Part shown: piece by piece, positions 18,557-28,350 of the stretch
Numbering within the stretch: position 1 is the first letter of the stretch
Layout: each line of letters begins with the position of its first letter
Origin: Colwellia sp. 39_35_sub15_T18
GTDB taxonomy: Bacteria; Pseudomonadota; Gammaproteobacteria; Enterobacterales; Alteromonadaceae
Length of the DNA stretch: 64,000 bases
Assembly: GCA_002162675.1 (NCBI GenBank)
Contig: MAAE01000007.1
Span: 186,001-250,000 of the forward strand
Reading direction: 5' to 3'
Position numbers and translations under genes: made by a program
Notes under the pieces: model-generated
The model's input: only the letters and a program-made list of their open reading frames with translations
Told to the model about the DNA's origin: nothing
Database searches by the model: none

Positions 18557-18557
18557 C

Positions 18558-18815
18558 ATGAACACACCTAATTTAGATAACTACACCTTAATTATTATGG
18601 TTGATGATAAGCAAGTAGTCCTTGAGCGAATTTTACAAGTAACTCGTTATCGCGGTTTTTTGATCAACGGCATAACAGCTAAAGTCAATACCGGTAATCA
18701 TGTTGCCACTATTGAATTATTTGTCAGTAGCGATCGCCCTATTTCACTTTTAGTTGATCAAATTAATAAACTGGTCGACATCAAGAGTGTCAGGGTAGAC
18801 AATAACGCGTCGTAG
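18558..18815 (+). CDS. ilvM: Acetolactate synthase II, small subunit
   Basis: 85 residues, a single ACT domain (LIIMVDDKQVVLERILQVTRYRGFLINGI). It stabilises and regulates the IlvG catalytic subunit. Its start lies 2 bp after the ilvG stop. The short type II form is consistent with the valine-resistant isozyme in the family; resistance here is not shown by sequence. Confidence 0.9.
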   Translation: MNTPNLDNYTLIIMVDDKQVVLERILQVTRYRGFLINGITAKVNTGNHVATIELFVSSDRPISLLVDQINKLVDIKSVRVDNNAS

Positions 18816-18949
18816 CCTTCTAAGGCTCAAGAATGTAGTGCCTAATTTACAAAATAAGACGCTACATTATAAATAAATTCAATTATTACCCGCTCTGACT
18901 ATTTATATCAATGATAACCAGAGCGCAGCAACAGATTTAGGAAAAGAAA

Positions 18950-19873
18950 ATGGCAAAAGTAAATGCAGATTTAATTTGGTTCAACGGTAAGCTCATGCCG
19001 TGGAAAGATGCCACTGTTCATGTAATGAGCCATGCCTTACATTATGGTTCGTCAGTATTTGAAGGTATTCGCGCTTATAATACCCACAAAGGTACTTGCA
19101 TTTTCCGCTTAGAAGAACACATCAAGCGTTTGTTTGATTCTGCAAAAATTTACCGTATGAATATCCCTTATACACAAGCAGAAGTAATACAAGCGTGTAA
19201 AGATGCCGTTAAAGAAAACAATTTAAAATCAGCTTATTTACGCCCCTTGGCCTTTTTAGGCGATATTGGTATGGGCTTGCGTCCACCGATTGATGCAAAA
19301 GCTGATTTGATGGTAGCGGCCTTTAGTTGGGAAGCTTACTTAGGCGCTGACGCCATTGAAAACGGTGTTGAAGTGGGCGTTTCAAGTTGGAACCGATTAG
19401 CACCCAACACTATGCCTACAGCAGCAAAAGCGGGTGGTAACTACCTTTCTTCACAACTTATTTCTACCGAAGCTGCACGTCATGGTTATGCTGAAGGCAT
19501 TGCTTTAGATATCAATAATATGGTGAGCGAAGGTGCCGGCCAAAATTTATTTTTAATTCGCCAAGGTATTCTTTATACACCGCCGGGCACAGCCTCTATT
19601 TTACAGGGTTTAACACGCGACACGGTATTTTTCTTAGCCAAACAATTAGGTTATGAAGTGCGTGAAGAGTCTATTTCTCGTGAGTCATTATATCTTGTCG
19701 ATGAATTTTTCATGTGCGGCACGGCCACCGAAATAGTGCCAGTAAAATCAGTTGATGGTTTACCCGTAGGCGATGGCTCAAGAGGCCCTATAACCAAAGC
19801 ACTGCAAGATGCCTTTTTTGGTATTTTTGATGGTACAACCGAAATTCCAGAAAACTGGCTAGATCAGGTCTAA
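18950..19873 (+). CDS. ilvE: Branched-chain amino acid aminotransferase
   Basis: PLP-dependent last step in valine, isoleucine and leucine synthesis, using glutamate as amino donor. It is 307 residues, a fold-type IV enzyme. Signatures seen: LHYGSSVFEGIRAY, the lysine region AGGNYLSSQL, and EGAGQNLFLI followed by LQGLTRDTV. AGGAAAAG precedes the ATG. It is third in the ilvGMEDA operon, after a 134-bp gap with nothing else recognised. Confidence 0.95.
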   Translation: MAKVNADLIWFNGKLMPWKDATVHVMSHALHYGSSVFEGIRAYNTHKGTCIFRLEEHIKRLFDSAKIYRMNIPYTQAEVIQACKDAVKENNLKSAYLRPLAFLGDIGMGLRPPIDAKADLMVAAFSWEAYLGADAIENGVEVGVSSWNRLAPNTMPTAAKAGGNYLSSQLISTEAARHGYAEGIALDINNMVSEGAGQNLFLIRQGILYTPPGTASILQGLTRDTVFFLAKQLGYEVREESISRESLYLVDEFFMCGTATEIVPVKSVDGLPVGDGSRGPITKALQDAFFGIFDGTTEIPENWLDQV

Positions 19874-19895
19874 TAAATTGCTTTTTAACATTATA

Positions 19896-19950
19896 GCAGC
19901 GTTGGAAGTACTCACTGACTAAAGTCAGCTCCGTGCTTCCGCCTTGCTCT
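19896..19950 (+). repeat. Palindromic intergenic hairpin between ilvE and ilvD
   Basis: AGCAGCG, then GGAAG, ACT and TGACT on the left mirror AGTCA, CTTCC and CGCCTTGCT on the right, giving a long imperfect stem with an AA loop. REP-like hairpins inside an operon often protect the upstream mRNA or lower expression of the downstream gene. There is no T-tract, so it is not an intrinsic terminator. Confidence 0.5.
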
Positions 19951-20080
19951 AGTGTCAAAATTCAAATTTATAGAGATTTAAAATATCCTAAACAGAATCT
20001 TATTTTAAAAGCGCCTTCAATTAAGGTACTTTCAAAATACGAATTTACCCCTTATTTCGAACAAAACGGAAACATTCATC

Positions 20081-21943
20081 ATGCCTAAATTAAGATCAGC
20101 AACTTCCACTCAAGGCCGTAACATGGCTGGCGCTCGTGCCCTTTGGCGCGCAACAGGCATGACAGATGGCGATTTTGGTAAGCCAATTATTGCCGTCGTG
20201 AACTCATTCACCCAGTTTGTGCCCGGTCATGTGCATTTAAAAGACATGGGACAACTTGTTGCTGGCGCTATTGAAAAAGCCGGTGGTGTTGCCAAAGAAT
20301 TCAATACTATCGCGGTTGATGATGGTATTGCCATGGGTCATAGCGGCATGCTTTATAGCTTGCCGTCACGTGATTTAATCGCTGACTCGGTTGAATACAT
20401 GGTTAATGCCCATTGTGCTGATGCCATGGTTTGTATCTCAAACTGTGACAAAATTACTCCTGGCATGATGATGGCGGCAATGCGCTTAAATATCCCGGTA
20501 ATTTTTGTTTCTGGTGGCCCGATGGAAGCAGGTAAAACTAAGCTTTCTGATCAAATCATCAAACTCGATTTAGTTGATGCCATGATTAAAGGCGCGGATC
20601 CAACAGTAAGTGATGAAGACAGTGATAAAATTGAACGTTCTGCATGTCCAACCTGTGGTTCATGTTCAGGTATGTTCACTGCCAACTCCATGAACTGTTT
20701 AGCTGAAGCATTAGGTTTAGCGTTACCGGGTAACGGCTCAATGTTGGCCACTCATGCTGATAGAGAAAAGTTATTTTTAGATGCCGGTAAACAAATTGTT
20801 AAATTAACTAAACGTTATTATCAAGATAACGATGAATCAGCGCTACCCCGTAATATTGCTTGTAAAGACGCTTTACACAATGCCATGTGTTTAGATATTG
20901 CTATGGGGGGTTCAACCAACACTATCTTGCACTTATTGGCAACAGCACAAGAAGCCGAAATTGATTACACCATGGAAGACATGGATAAATTATCACGCAT
21001 TGTGCCACAGTTATGTAAAGTTGCGCCATCAACACCTGAGTATCACATGGAAGATGTGCATCGCGCCGGTGGTGTGATTTCAATTCTTGGTGAATTATCG
21101 CGTGCTGGTTTATTAAAAACTGACGTACCTAATGTTTTAGGTACTACGTTGGCCGATGTTATCGCCAAATACGACATTACCCTTACGAGTGATGAAGACA
21201 TTAAAAAGTTCTATCGTGCTGGCCCTGCAGGTATTCGTACCACTAAAGCCTTTAGCCAAGATTGTCGTTGGGATACCTTGGACGATGACAGAGAAAATGG
21301 CTGCATTCGTAATCTTGCAAATGCCTTTTCGTTAGAAGGTGGCTTAGCAGTACTTTCAGGTAATATTGCTGTCGACGGCTGTGTAGTTAAAACAGCTGGT
21401 GTTTCTGACGACAACCTAGTATTTACCGGTCCTGCACACATTTTTGAAAGCCAAGATGATGCAGTTACAGCCATCCTTGACAAAAAAGTACTTGCTGGTG
21501 AAGTAGTTGTTATTCGTTATGAAGGCCCTAAAGGCGGACCAGGCATGCAAGAAATGCTTTATCCGACCACTTACTTAAAGTCTATGGGTTTAGGTAAAGC
21601 CTGTGCCTTATTAACTGATGGTCGTTTCTCTGGTGGTACTTCAGGGTTATCCATTGGACATGTTTCTCCAGAAGCGGCTGACGGCGGTACAATCGCCTTA
21701 GTTGAACAAGGCGATATCATTCATATTGATATTCCTACTCGTGAGATTACCTTACAAGTATCTGAAGCTGAGCTTGCTGCGCGTCGTGCTGCGATGAAAG
21801 CTAAAGGTAAAGATGCTTGGAAACCTAAAGACAGAGTTCGTCCAATTAGCTACGCACTTAAAAACTACGCCATGTTAGCAACTAGCGCCGATAAAGGTGC
21901 TGTTCGAAACAGAGCGTTACTTGATGGTTTAGTTGATAAGTAA
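20081..21943 (+). CDS. ilvD: Dihydroxy-acid dehydratase
   Basis: 620-residue iron-sulfur enzyme that converts dihydroxy-acids to 2-keto acids in valine and isoleucine synthesis. Cluster cysteines are visible in [13 protein letters not shown] and the [17 protein letters not shown] motif; the C-terminal [19 protein letters not shown] is also typical. The [4Fe-4S] type is oxygen-sensitive in gammaproteobacteria. It is fourth in the operon; ilvA starts 12 bp downstream. Confidence 0.96.
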   Translation: MPKLRSATSTQGRNMAGARALWRATGMTDGDFGKPIIAVVNSFTQFVPGHVHLKDMGQLVAGAIEKAGGVAKEFNTIAVDDGIAMGHSGMLYSLPSRDLIADSVEYMVNAHCADAMVCISNCDKITPGMMMAAMRLNIPVIFVSGGPMEAGKTKLSDQIIKLDLVDAMIKGADPTVSDEDSDKIERSACPTCGSCSGMFTANSMNCLAEALGLALPGNGSMLATHADREKLFLDAGKQIVKLTKRYYQDNDESALPRNIACKDALHNAMCLDIAMGGSTNTILHLLATAQEAEIDYTMEDMDKLSRIVPQLCKVAPSTPEYHMEDVHRAGGVISILGELSRAGLLKTDVPNVLGTTLADVIAKYDITLTSDEDIKKFYRAGPAGIRTTKAFSQDCRWDTLDDDRENGCIRNLANAFSLEGGLAVLSGNIAVDGCVVKTAGVSDDNLVFTGPAHIFESQDDAVTAILDKKVLAGEVVVIRYEGPKGGPGMQEMLYPTTYLKSMGLGKACALLTDGRFSGGTSGLSIGHVSPEAADGGTIALVEQGDIIHIDIPTREITLQVSEAELAARRAAMKAKGKDAWKPKDRVRPISYALKNYAMLATSADKGAVRNRALLDGLVDK

Positions 21944-21955
21944 TCGAGCAACACT

Positions 21956-23542
21956 ATGACCGACGCACAAAGCCAAGCATCGCTAAACGAAGAACTAACA
22001 CAACAAGCTGAGCAACTCAGCTACCTTAGGCGCATTTTGCTTGCGCCTGTTTATGATATTGCCGTTGAAACTGAGCTTACCCATTTAACTAAATTATCGG
22101 CGCGCTTAAATAAGCAAATTTATTTAAAGCGTGAAGATCAACAACCGGTACATTCGTTTAAGTTACGTGGCGCTTACAACAAGTTATCAACCTTGAGCGA
22201 AGCCGAATGTATTCATGGTGTTATTGCTGCTTCGGCGGGAAATCACGCCCAAGGTTTAGCCTTAGCGGCCAACAAACTTGGCATTAAAGCTACCATTGTT
22301 ATGCCTAAAACCACCCCTGACATTAAAGTGGATAATGTTAGGCGCTTTGGCGGCGAAGTGCGCTTAGTGGGTAATAGCTTTAACGAAGCACAAGCCGCTT
22401 CTGTTGAATATGCACAAACCGAAAGCAAGACCTTAATTCATCCTTTTGATGATGAAGATGTCATTGTTGGTCAAGGCACAGTCGCAAAAGAATTATTACA
22501 ACAACAACCAAACGCTGATGTAGTTTTTATTCCTGTCGGCGGTGGTGGTTTGCTGGCGGGTATGGCTGTTTATTTAAAACAACTTAGCCCTAATACCAAA
22601 ATAATTGGTGTTGAAGCCGAAGATTCGGCTTGTTTAAAAGCGGCTCTAGCTGCTGGTAAACCGGTAGATTTAGAGCAAGTCGGTTTGTTTGCTGACGGCG
22701 TGGCAGTCAAGCGCATCGGTGAGCATACCTTTGGCTTAATTCAACGCTATTGTGATGATGTTATTACCGTCAGCACCGATGAAATTTGTGCCTCAATAAA
22801 AGATATTTTCGAACAAACTCGCGTAATTGCCGAGCCAGCAGGCGCATTATCGCTAGCCGGATTACAAAAGTATTGTGCCACTAGCCAGCACAATGAAGAG
22901 TCACTGGTAGCGATATTATCAGGCGCTAACATGAACTTTCACAGTTTACGTTATGTGTCAGAACGCTGCGAGTTAGGTGAGAAAAAAGAAGCGGTCTTAG
23001 CCGTTACTATTCCTGAAGAAAAAGGCAGCTTTAAGCGTTTTTGCCAAACCATTGGCAACAGAGCAATCACCGAATTTAACTACCGTTATGTTGGCGAGCC
23101 AAACGCTAATGTTTTTGTTGGTGTCCGTTTGGGTGGCAGCATTGAAGAGCGTGAGCAATTACTTAGCGAGTTAGCAAGTGCCAACTATCAAGTAAACGAT
23201 TTCACCGACAACGAGCTAGCAAAATTGCATGTTCGTTATATGATTGGTGGAAAGGGCATGATTGGCGGCAAAAATAACGCAAATACAGTGAATGAGCGAA
23301 TATTCAGTTTTGAATTCCCAGAGCACCCCGGTGCCTTAGAAAAATTTCTTGATGCCATGGGCGAGCTATTCAATATCACCCTGTTTCACTACCGCAACCA
23401 CGGTGCCGCTTTTGGGCAAGTTCTAGCAGGGTTTGAGGTTAGTACCGACAAAGAAACTGATTTTTTTGCGCATTTAGAAGCGTTAGGTTATCAATTTCAG
23501 GAAACAACTGACAACCTCGCCTACCAAGCTTTTCTTAATTAA
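21956..23542 (+). CDS. ilvA: Threonine deaminase (biosynthetic)
   Basis: PLP enzyme that turns threonine into 2-oxobutyrate, the committed step to isoleucine. It is 528 residues: a catalytic fold-type II domain with the PLP lysine in KREDQQPVHSFKLRGAYNKL and the glycine loop PVGGGGLLAGM, then two ACT-like regulatory domains (about 340-528) that respond to isoleucine and valine in the family. It is the last gene of the operon and is followed by a terminator. Confidence 0.95.
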   Translation: MTDAQSQASLNEELTQQAEQLSYLRRILLAPVYDIAVETELTHLTKLSARLNKQIYLKREDQQPVHSFKLRGAYNKLSTLSEAECIHGVIAASAGNHAQGLALAANKLGIKATIVMPKTTPDIKVDNVRRFGGEVRLVGNSFNEAQAASVEYAQTESKTLIHPFDDEDVIVGQGTVAKELLQQQPNADVVFIPVGGGGLLAGMAVYLKQLSPNTKIIGVEAEDSACLKAALAAGKPVDLEQVGLFADGVAVKRIGEHTFGLIQRYCDDVITVSTDEICASIKDIFEQTRVIAEPAGALSLAGLQKYCATSQHNEESLVAILSGANMNFHSLRYVSERCELGEKKEAVLAVTIPEEKGSFKRFCQTIGNRAITEFNYRYVGEPNANVFVGVRLGGSIEEREQLLSELASANYQVNDFTDNELAKLHVRYMIGGKGMIGGKNNANTVNERIFSFEFPEHPGALEKFLDAMGELFNITLFHYRNHGAAFGQVLAGFEVSTDKETDFFAHLEALGYQFQETTDNLAYQAFLN

Positions 23543-23571
23543 TAATTCATAACACTCTTTTAAACAACCAG

Positions 23572-23615
23572 AACCCGTCACATCTTATGCCACTTATACC
23601 ACGGGTTTTTATTTA
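23572..23615 (+). terminator. Terminator after ilvA
   Basis: AACCCGT (23572-23578) pairs with ACGGGTT (23601-23607), followed directly by TTTATTTATAT. The loop is long (22 nt). Position 30 bp after the ilvA stop fits the end of the ilvGMEDA transcript. Confidence 0.55.
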
Positions 23616-23833
23616 TATAAATTTCAGCACCGTAATCACTCAAGCTCCCTTTTGCTACACAACGACGCATAAAATAATATTCATACCCAGAAAAACCAAT
23701 TCGCCCATTTTATAATCAACAACTTTATCTCAAATCAGTCCATTTAGGACTTTTTTTGTCCTAAATAGCGCTATTCCCTTTATACCCAATCCCCTAAAAT
23801 TTCTAAAAGTTTTCACCAACTGAGAAATTTATT

Positions 23834-24208
23834 ATGTATTTACCAATCTTATTAGCCTGCTTAATTACCATGATGATGTGGCTACCTTATCTACAATTGA
23901 CAGTAATTTTATCTGGCGATCCAAAATCTGACAATCGCACAACCCCAGCATGGGCTAGGCGATTGCAACAGGCTCATTACAATGCTGTGGAAAATTTACC
24001 TCTGTTCATTGGGGTTTGCCTTGTTGCTGAATTCACACAAAGCAGTACCCCCTTAATGATTTCAGCCGCGATGATGTATTGCATTGTTCGCGTTGCACAT
24101 TATGTTTTCTACGCACTAGGTATACCATTTCTACGAACTATTGCTTTTATGATCGGCTGGTTGTCTACGCTTTACATCGGTGCGATGACATTAATTAACA
24201 TAACTTAA
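23834..24208 (+). CDS. MAPEG family membrane protein
   Basis: 124 residues with four predicted membrane helices. It has the MAPEG layout: short loop after helix 1, then QQAHYNAVENLPLFIG, where the ENLP-like segment carries the conserved glutathione-site Asn/Glu, and YCIVRVAHYVFYALG. Eukaryotic members are glutathione transferases or peroxidases; the bacterial substrate is unknown. It starts the accessory stretch after the ilv operon and has no close partner. Confidence 0.8.
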   Translation: MYLPILLACLITMMMWLPYLQLTVILSGDPKSDNRTTPAWARRLQQAHYNAVENLPLFIGVCLVAEFTQSSTPLMISAAMMYCIVRVAHYVFYALGIPFLRTIAFMIGWLSTLYIGAMTLINIT

Positions 24209-24403
24209 ACAGAAAAAACGACCATGACTCATAAAACATTTAATAACGGCTAATACCGAAAAAACAGATTACCACCTTGCATTGAAGCTATTAGTCGTTG
24301 GTCATAATACTTGGGTGAAATGAACAGTTTAATCATTTTCAGACAGCACTACAGAGTCTGTATTTATGAAGGGAAAACCTTCCAACTTTTAAGGAGAAAA
24401 ACA

Positions 24404-24934
24404 ATGTCTAATACTGCAACTTTGATAAAACGTAATGATGGTTTTGCAAGTAACTTTTCAGCGGCCGAATTACCCATTTTACCAAAATTACGTACCGTTA
24501 TACTCACATGTGCAGACGCACGGGTCGACCCTGCATTTACCCTTGGTATTGAATTAGGGGAAGCAGTGGTAATACGTAACAATGGCGGGCGAGTTACTCA
24601 GGAAGTTTTGCATGAAATTGCAGCTCTGGTCTTTCTTGCTGCCAAATTAGATGGTGCGGAACTAGGCCCATTCGAGTTAATAATCATACAGCACACACAA
24701 TGTGGAGCTGAGCGGTTTGCAGACCCCACTTTGCAAGCTGCGCTCAAAGACAAAATTGGTGTTGATGTTTCATCTATAGCAATAACAAACCATGAAGAAA
24801 GTCTAAAAGACGATGTTGAGTACTTACGTAATGCGCCAGAAATCCCTGGGTATGTTGTCGTTTCTGGTCTTATATACGATGTGAAAAATGGAACGATTCA
24901 GAAGGTTGTAGCGCCAGCTGCTCTCGAATTATAG
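24404..24934 (+). CDS. Beta-class carbonic anhydrase family protein
   Basis: 176 residues. Zinc ligands of beta-carbonic anhydrases are present: CADAR (Cys-x-Asp-x-Arg) in VILTCADARVDP and the second pair HTQC in IIQHTQCGAE. The family hydrates CO2 to bicarbonate. The frame is open to 24311, but ATG at 24404 follows AAGGAG at ideal spacing and is chosen. The protein is short for the class and lacks an N-terminal extension. The RND operon follows 145 bp downstream; no functional link is proven. Confidence 0.8.
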   Translation: MSNTATLIKRNDGFASNFSAAELPILPKLRTVILTCADARVDPAFTLGIELGEAVVIRNNGGRVTQEVLHEIAALVFLAAKLDGAELGPFELIIIQHTQCGAERFADPTLQAALKDKIGVDVSSIAITNHEESLKDDVEYLRNAPEIPGYVVVSGLIYDVKNGTIQKVVAPAALEL

Positions 24935-25079
24935 GTCAAGATGAGTGCCATGAAATTATTATCTAAAGATAACAGCACTCAACACTAATTATAAACATTC
25001 TACGGCTTTGATATGGGGCAAGTCCCCATCATCGAGATAAATTAATGGTCATGAATGATTTCATTCAAAAGGTATAGAA

Positions 25080-27395
25080 ATGCAAAAAGATAATGATGAC
25101 AACACCACTCTGAAAAACGATGGAACATGGGGAGACCTAATGATCCAATTCAGATGGCTTGTGCTTATATTTAGTGTCTTATTTGTCGCTGTCGCTGGCT
25201 CTGGTGCTCAAAACCTAAAAGTATTAACAGACTATCGGGCATTCTTTTCACCGGAAAACCCTGAGTTAGTTGAATTTGAAAAGTTTCAAGAAACATATGT
25301 TAAAACTGATAACCTATTCTTTTATATCAAACCAAAAGATGGCAATGTTTTTACCAAAGAAACGCTTTCGGCAATAGAAGAGCTAACTAAAGAGAGCTGG
25401 AAAATTCCATTTACAACGCGTGTCGACTCTCTGACAAACTTTCAATATACCTATGCCTTAGGAGACGAACTGGTAGTAGAAAATTTAATCGAAGATGTCA
25501 GAAGTCGAACGGATAGCTATATTGCTAAACGAAAAATGGTTGCCTTAAAAGAGCCTTTGATACTAGAACAATTATTGACAAAAGATGTTTCTGCGACAGC
25601 CGTTAACATCCTTATTCAACTGCCCGGCATTAATATTACCGAATTACCTGATGCTTATAATGGTGCAAAATCGGTACGAGATCAGATTCTTAAAGATCAT
25701 CCAAACATTGATATTCGTATATCAGGAATGACAGCACTAAACAACGCTTTTGCCGCAGATGGACAAGAAGCTATGATGAGTTTGATGCCCATAATGTTCT
25801 TAGTCATTCTCGTGCTCTCTATTATCTTTATTCGCTCGGTAACCGCTGTCCTTACCATGTTGTTAGTTATTATTTTATCTGTTGCTGCCGCTATGGGGTT
25901 AGCAGGGTATTTAGGGATAGGAATTTCTCCAGTGTCTGCAGCTGCGCCCATTGTTATTCTAACTTTAGCTGTCGCTGATTCGATGCATATTTTAATTGCC
26001 TATAGAAGCTACTTGGCAGAAGGAATGCAAAAACATTCAGCCTTAAATAAGGCGGTACAAAGCAATATTCTAGCGATCAGTGTCACTTCACTAACAACTA
26101 TTATAGGATTCTTGGCACTAAATTTTTCTGACGCTCCCCCATTTGGAGCACTCGGTAATATTTCTGCCTTGGGTATTGCTGCAGCATGGATTTTATCACT
26201 GACACTTTTCCCAGCAGTACTAAGTATGCTGCCGATGAAACCTAGTACAAAACAACCATTTCAGTCTTTTATGAAAGGTTTAGCAAACATCATCATTGAA
26301 AATTATCGAAAATGTTTTTTTATTGCCCTTATATTGAGTATCGGCCTTATTAGTTTAATTCCGCAACTAGAAGTAAATGATATGTTTACGGAATATTTTG
26401 ACCAACGTGTAGATTTTCGTAAGGACATAGACGTTATAAAGCAAGACTTTGGGCCTCTCACTATTGATTATTCAATCCCCTCAAATGAAGTAGGTGGGGT
26501 ATCAGAACCTGCATATTTGCAATTACTGGAGGATTTTTCAGCGTTTTTGCGTACACAAGCTAAAGTTACTCATGTTTTTTCATACACAGACATCATCAAA
26601 CGCTTAAATAAAAACATGAATGCAGATAATGATGATTATTATAAAATTCCCAATGATAGAAATTTAGCAGCACAGTATTTACTACTTTATGAGCTGTCAT
26701 TACCCTTTGGACTTGATCTTAATGACCGTATCAATATTGATAAATCAGCAAGCCGTATATCCATATCAGTACGACCAATCACAACCGCTGAAACAAAAAC
26801 GTTATTAAAAAATGTCGAACAATGGTTTGCTGAAAATGCGCCACATATAAAACCTCAAGCTGCAAGCCCACAAATTATGTTCACCTATATTGCAGACAGA
26901 AACCTAGATAGCATGGTAGTAGGCACTTTAATCGCAATTTTAGCTATTAGTATCATTATGATGCTAGCGCTTCGTAGTGTGAGATTAGGCATGCTTAGTA
27001 TTATTCCAAATGCATTACCAATATTAAGCGCCTTTGGGGTTTGGGTCATATTAGTTGGAGAAGTCGGCTTCTCTGTAGCAATTGTAGGCTCAATATCCCT
27101 TGGGATTGTGGTGGATGATACGGTGCACTTCCTGATGAAATACGTACGTGCACTTCACGAGCGTAATTTAGATACCAATGAAGCCATTAAGTATGCCTTT
27201 GAAAGTGTTGGCGCTGCAATCATTATTAATACCATCATTCTAACGGCTGGATTTCTGATCCTCACACAAGCAACATTTAAAGCGACTGTTGATATGGGGC
27301 TCTTAACGGCTACCTCTTTAATTTTAGCGCTCATCATTGATTTCCTAATGTTACCGGCCTTGCTTGTGTGGGTTGGTCATAAGAAGTCGTCTTAA
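25080..27395 (+). CDS. RND/MMPL superfamily exporter
   Basis: 771-residue inner-membrane protein with two similar halves. Each has one helix, a large periplasmic domain (about 45-225 and 430-610) and a block of five helices (about 230-390 and 615-765). Sequence such as VADSMHILIAYRSYL and VVDDTVHFLMKYVRAL carries the charged in-membrane residues used for proton coupling. Proteins of this type move lipids or hydrophobic compounds. The next two genes encode a LolA-like periplasmic protein and an outer-membrane barrel candidate, so the three probably form one envelope-spanning lipid-transport route. The substrate is unknown. Confidence 0.85.
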   Translation: MQKDNDDNTTLKNDGTWGDLMIQFRWLVLIFSVLFVAVAGSGAQNLKVLTDYRAFFSPENPELVEFEKFQETYVKTDNLFFYIKPKDGNVFTKETLSAIEELTKESWKIPFTTRVDSLTNFQYTYALGDELVVENLIEDVRSRTDSYIAKRKMVALKEPLILEQLLTKDVSATAVNILIQLPGINITELPDAYNGAKSVRDQILKDHPNIDIRISGMTALNNAFAADGQEAMMSLMPIMFLVILVLSIIFIRSVTAVLTMLLVIILSVAAAMGLAGYLGIGISPVSAAAPIVILTLAVADSMHILIAYRSYLAEGMQKHSALNKAVQSNILAISVTSLTTIIGFLALNFSDAPPFGALGNISALGIAAAWILSLTLFPAVLSMLPMKPSTKQPFQSFMKGLANIIIENYRKCFFIALILSIGLISLIPQLEVNDMFTEYFDQRVDFRKDIDVIKQDFGPLTIDYSIPSNEVGGVSEPAYLQLLEDFSAFLRTQAKVTHVFSYTDIIKRLNKNMNADNDDYYKIPNDRNLAAQYLLLYELSLPFGLDLNDRINIDKSASRISISVRPITTAETKTLLKNVEQWFAENAPHIKPQAASPQIMFTYIADRNLDSMVVGTLIAILAISIIMMLALRSVRLGMLSIIPNALPILSAFGVWVILVGEVGFSVAIVGSISLGIVVDDTVHFLMKYVRALHERNLDTNEAIKYAFESVGAAIIINTIILTAGFLILTQATFKATVDMGLLTATSLILALIIDFLMLPALLVWVGHKKSS

Positions 27396-27435
27396 ACAAA
27401 TCAAAAATAATTACGAATAAACAAAAGGAAATATT

Positions 27436-28332
27436 ATGTCTAAGTTTGCCTCCAAGAATAGATACAAAGGCTCAACACTTGCCTTAATTCTCGCGTATAG
27501 CCTAGTTCAAAGTCCTAGCGCTTTGGCACAAAATAAAGAAAGTGCTGTTGAAATAGTAACAATACCAACAACAACATTCACCAAAGATGTGGATGCGAGA
27601 GGAACATCAAAACAAGCACAAAAAGGCTATGATATTGCTGCAATTTCAGATCGAAGCGATAACGGATTTCAAGACTCTATTGTTGATGCTGTTATGGTAT
27701 TAAAAAACTCGGCAGGCTTAGAAACATCGCGAAAATTAACCTTTAAAACGCAAGAAAAAGAAAATGAAACGGTTGGAGATAAAAGTTTGGTTATTTTTCA
27801 AAGTCCAAGAGATGTTGAAGGCACGGCTCTACTATCGCATGCAAAAATATTAGCCCCTGATAATCAATGGTTATTTTTACCGGCGTTAAAACGAATAAAA
27901 CGTATATCATCAGCCAATAAGTCTGGTCCTTTTGTCGGTTCAGAGTTTGCCTTTGAAGATTTTACCCTCACAGAACTCAATAAATTCACATATAAATATA
28001 TTAAAGAAGGTGTATTTGAAGGGGTGGATGTGGATGTAATTGACCGCTTTCCTCGTTATGCAAAGTCTGGCTATAAGCGCCAACGCATACAAATAGATAA
28101 AGATATATTACAACCTCGTAAGCTAGAGTTTTTTGATCGTAAAGAGTCTTTACTTAAAACGCTAATCTTGTCGGAATATCGCCAATATGGTGGGATATGG
28201 CGTGCGCACAATTTACAGATGACAAACCACCAATCAGGAAAATCAACCAGCCTTATCTATGCAGATTACACCTTTAATACACACTTAAAGGCTAATGATT
28301 TTTCAAAAAATGCCCTAAAGCGCTTGCGTTAG
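27436..28332 (+). CDS. LolA-like outer membrane lipoprotein-sorting protein
   Basis: 298 residues. A signal peptide (about 1-31, ending ALAQ) leads to a LolA/LolB-like half-barrel domain with GDKSLVIFQSPRDVEGTALLS and the phrase QWLFLPALKRIKRISSANKSGPFVGSEFAFED, signatures of the family often found next to MMPL exporters. It should carry lipid or another hydrophobic cargo across the periplasm between the exporter and the outer membrane. The gene is 40 bp after the exporter and 9-18 bp before the barrel gene. Confidence 0.85.
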   Translation: MSKFASKNRYKGSTLALILAYSLVQSPSALAQNKESAVEIVTIPTTTFTKDVDARGTSKQAQKGYDIAAISDRSDNGFQDSIVDAVMVLKNSAGLETSRKLTFKTQEKENETVGDKSLVIFQSPRDVEGTALLSHAKILAPDNQWLFLPALKRIKRISSANKSGPFVGSEFAFEDFTLTELNKFTYKYIKEGVFEGVDVDVIDRFPRYAKSGYKRQRIQIDKDILQPRKLEFFDRKESLLKTLILSEYRQYGGIWRAHNLQMTNHQSGKSTSLIYADYTFNTHLKANDFSKNALKRLR

Positions 28333-28350
28333 AACAACCTAGTGACTTGG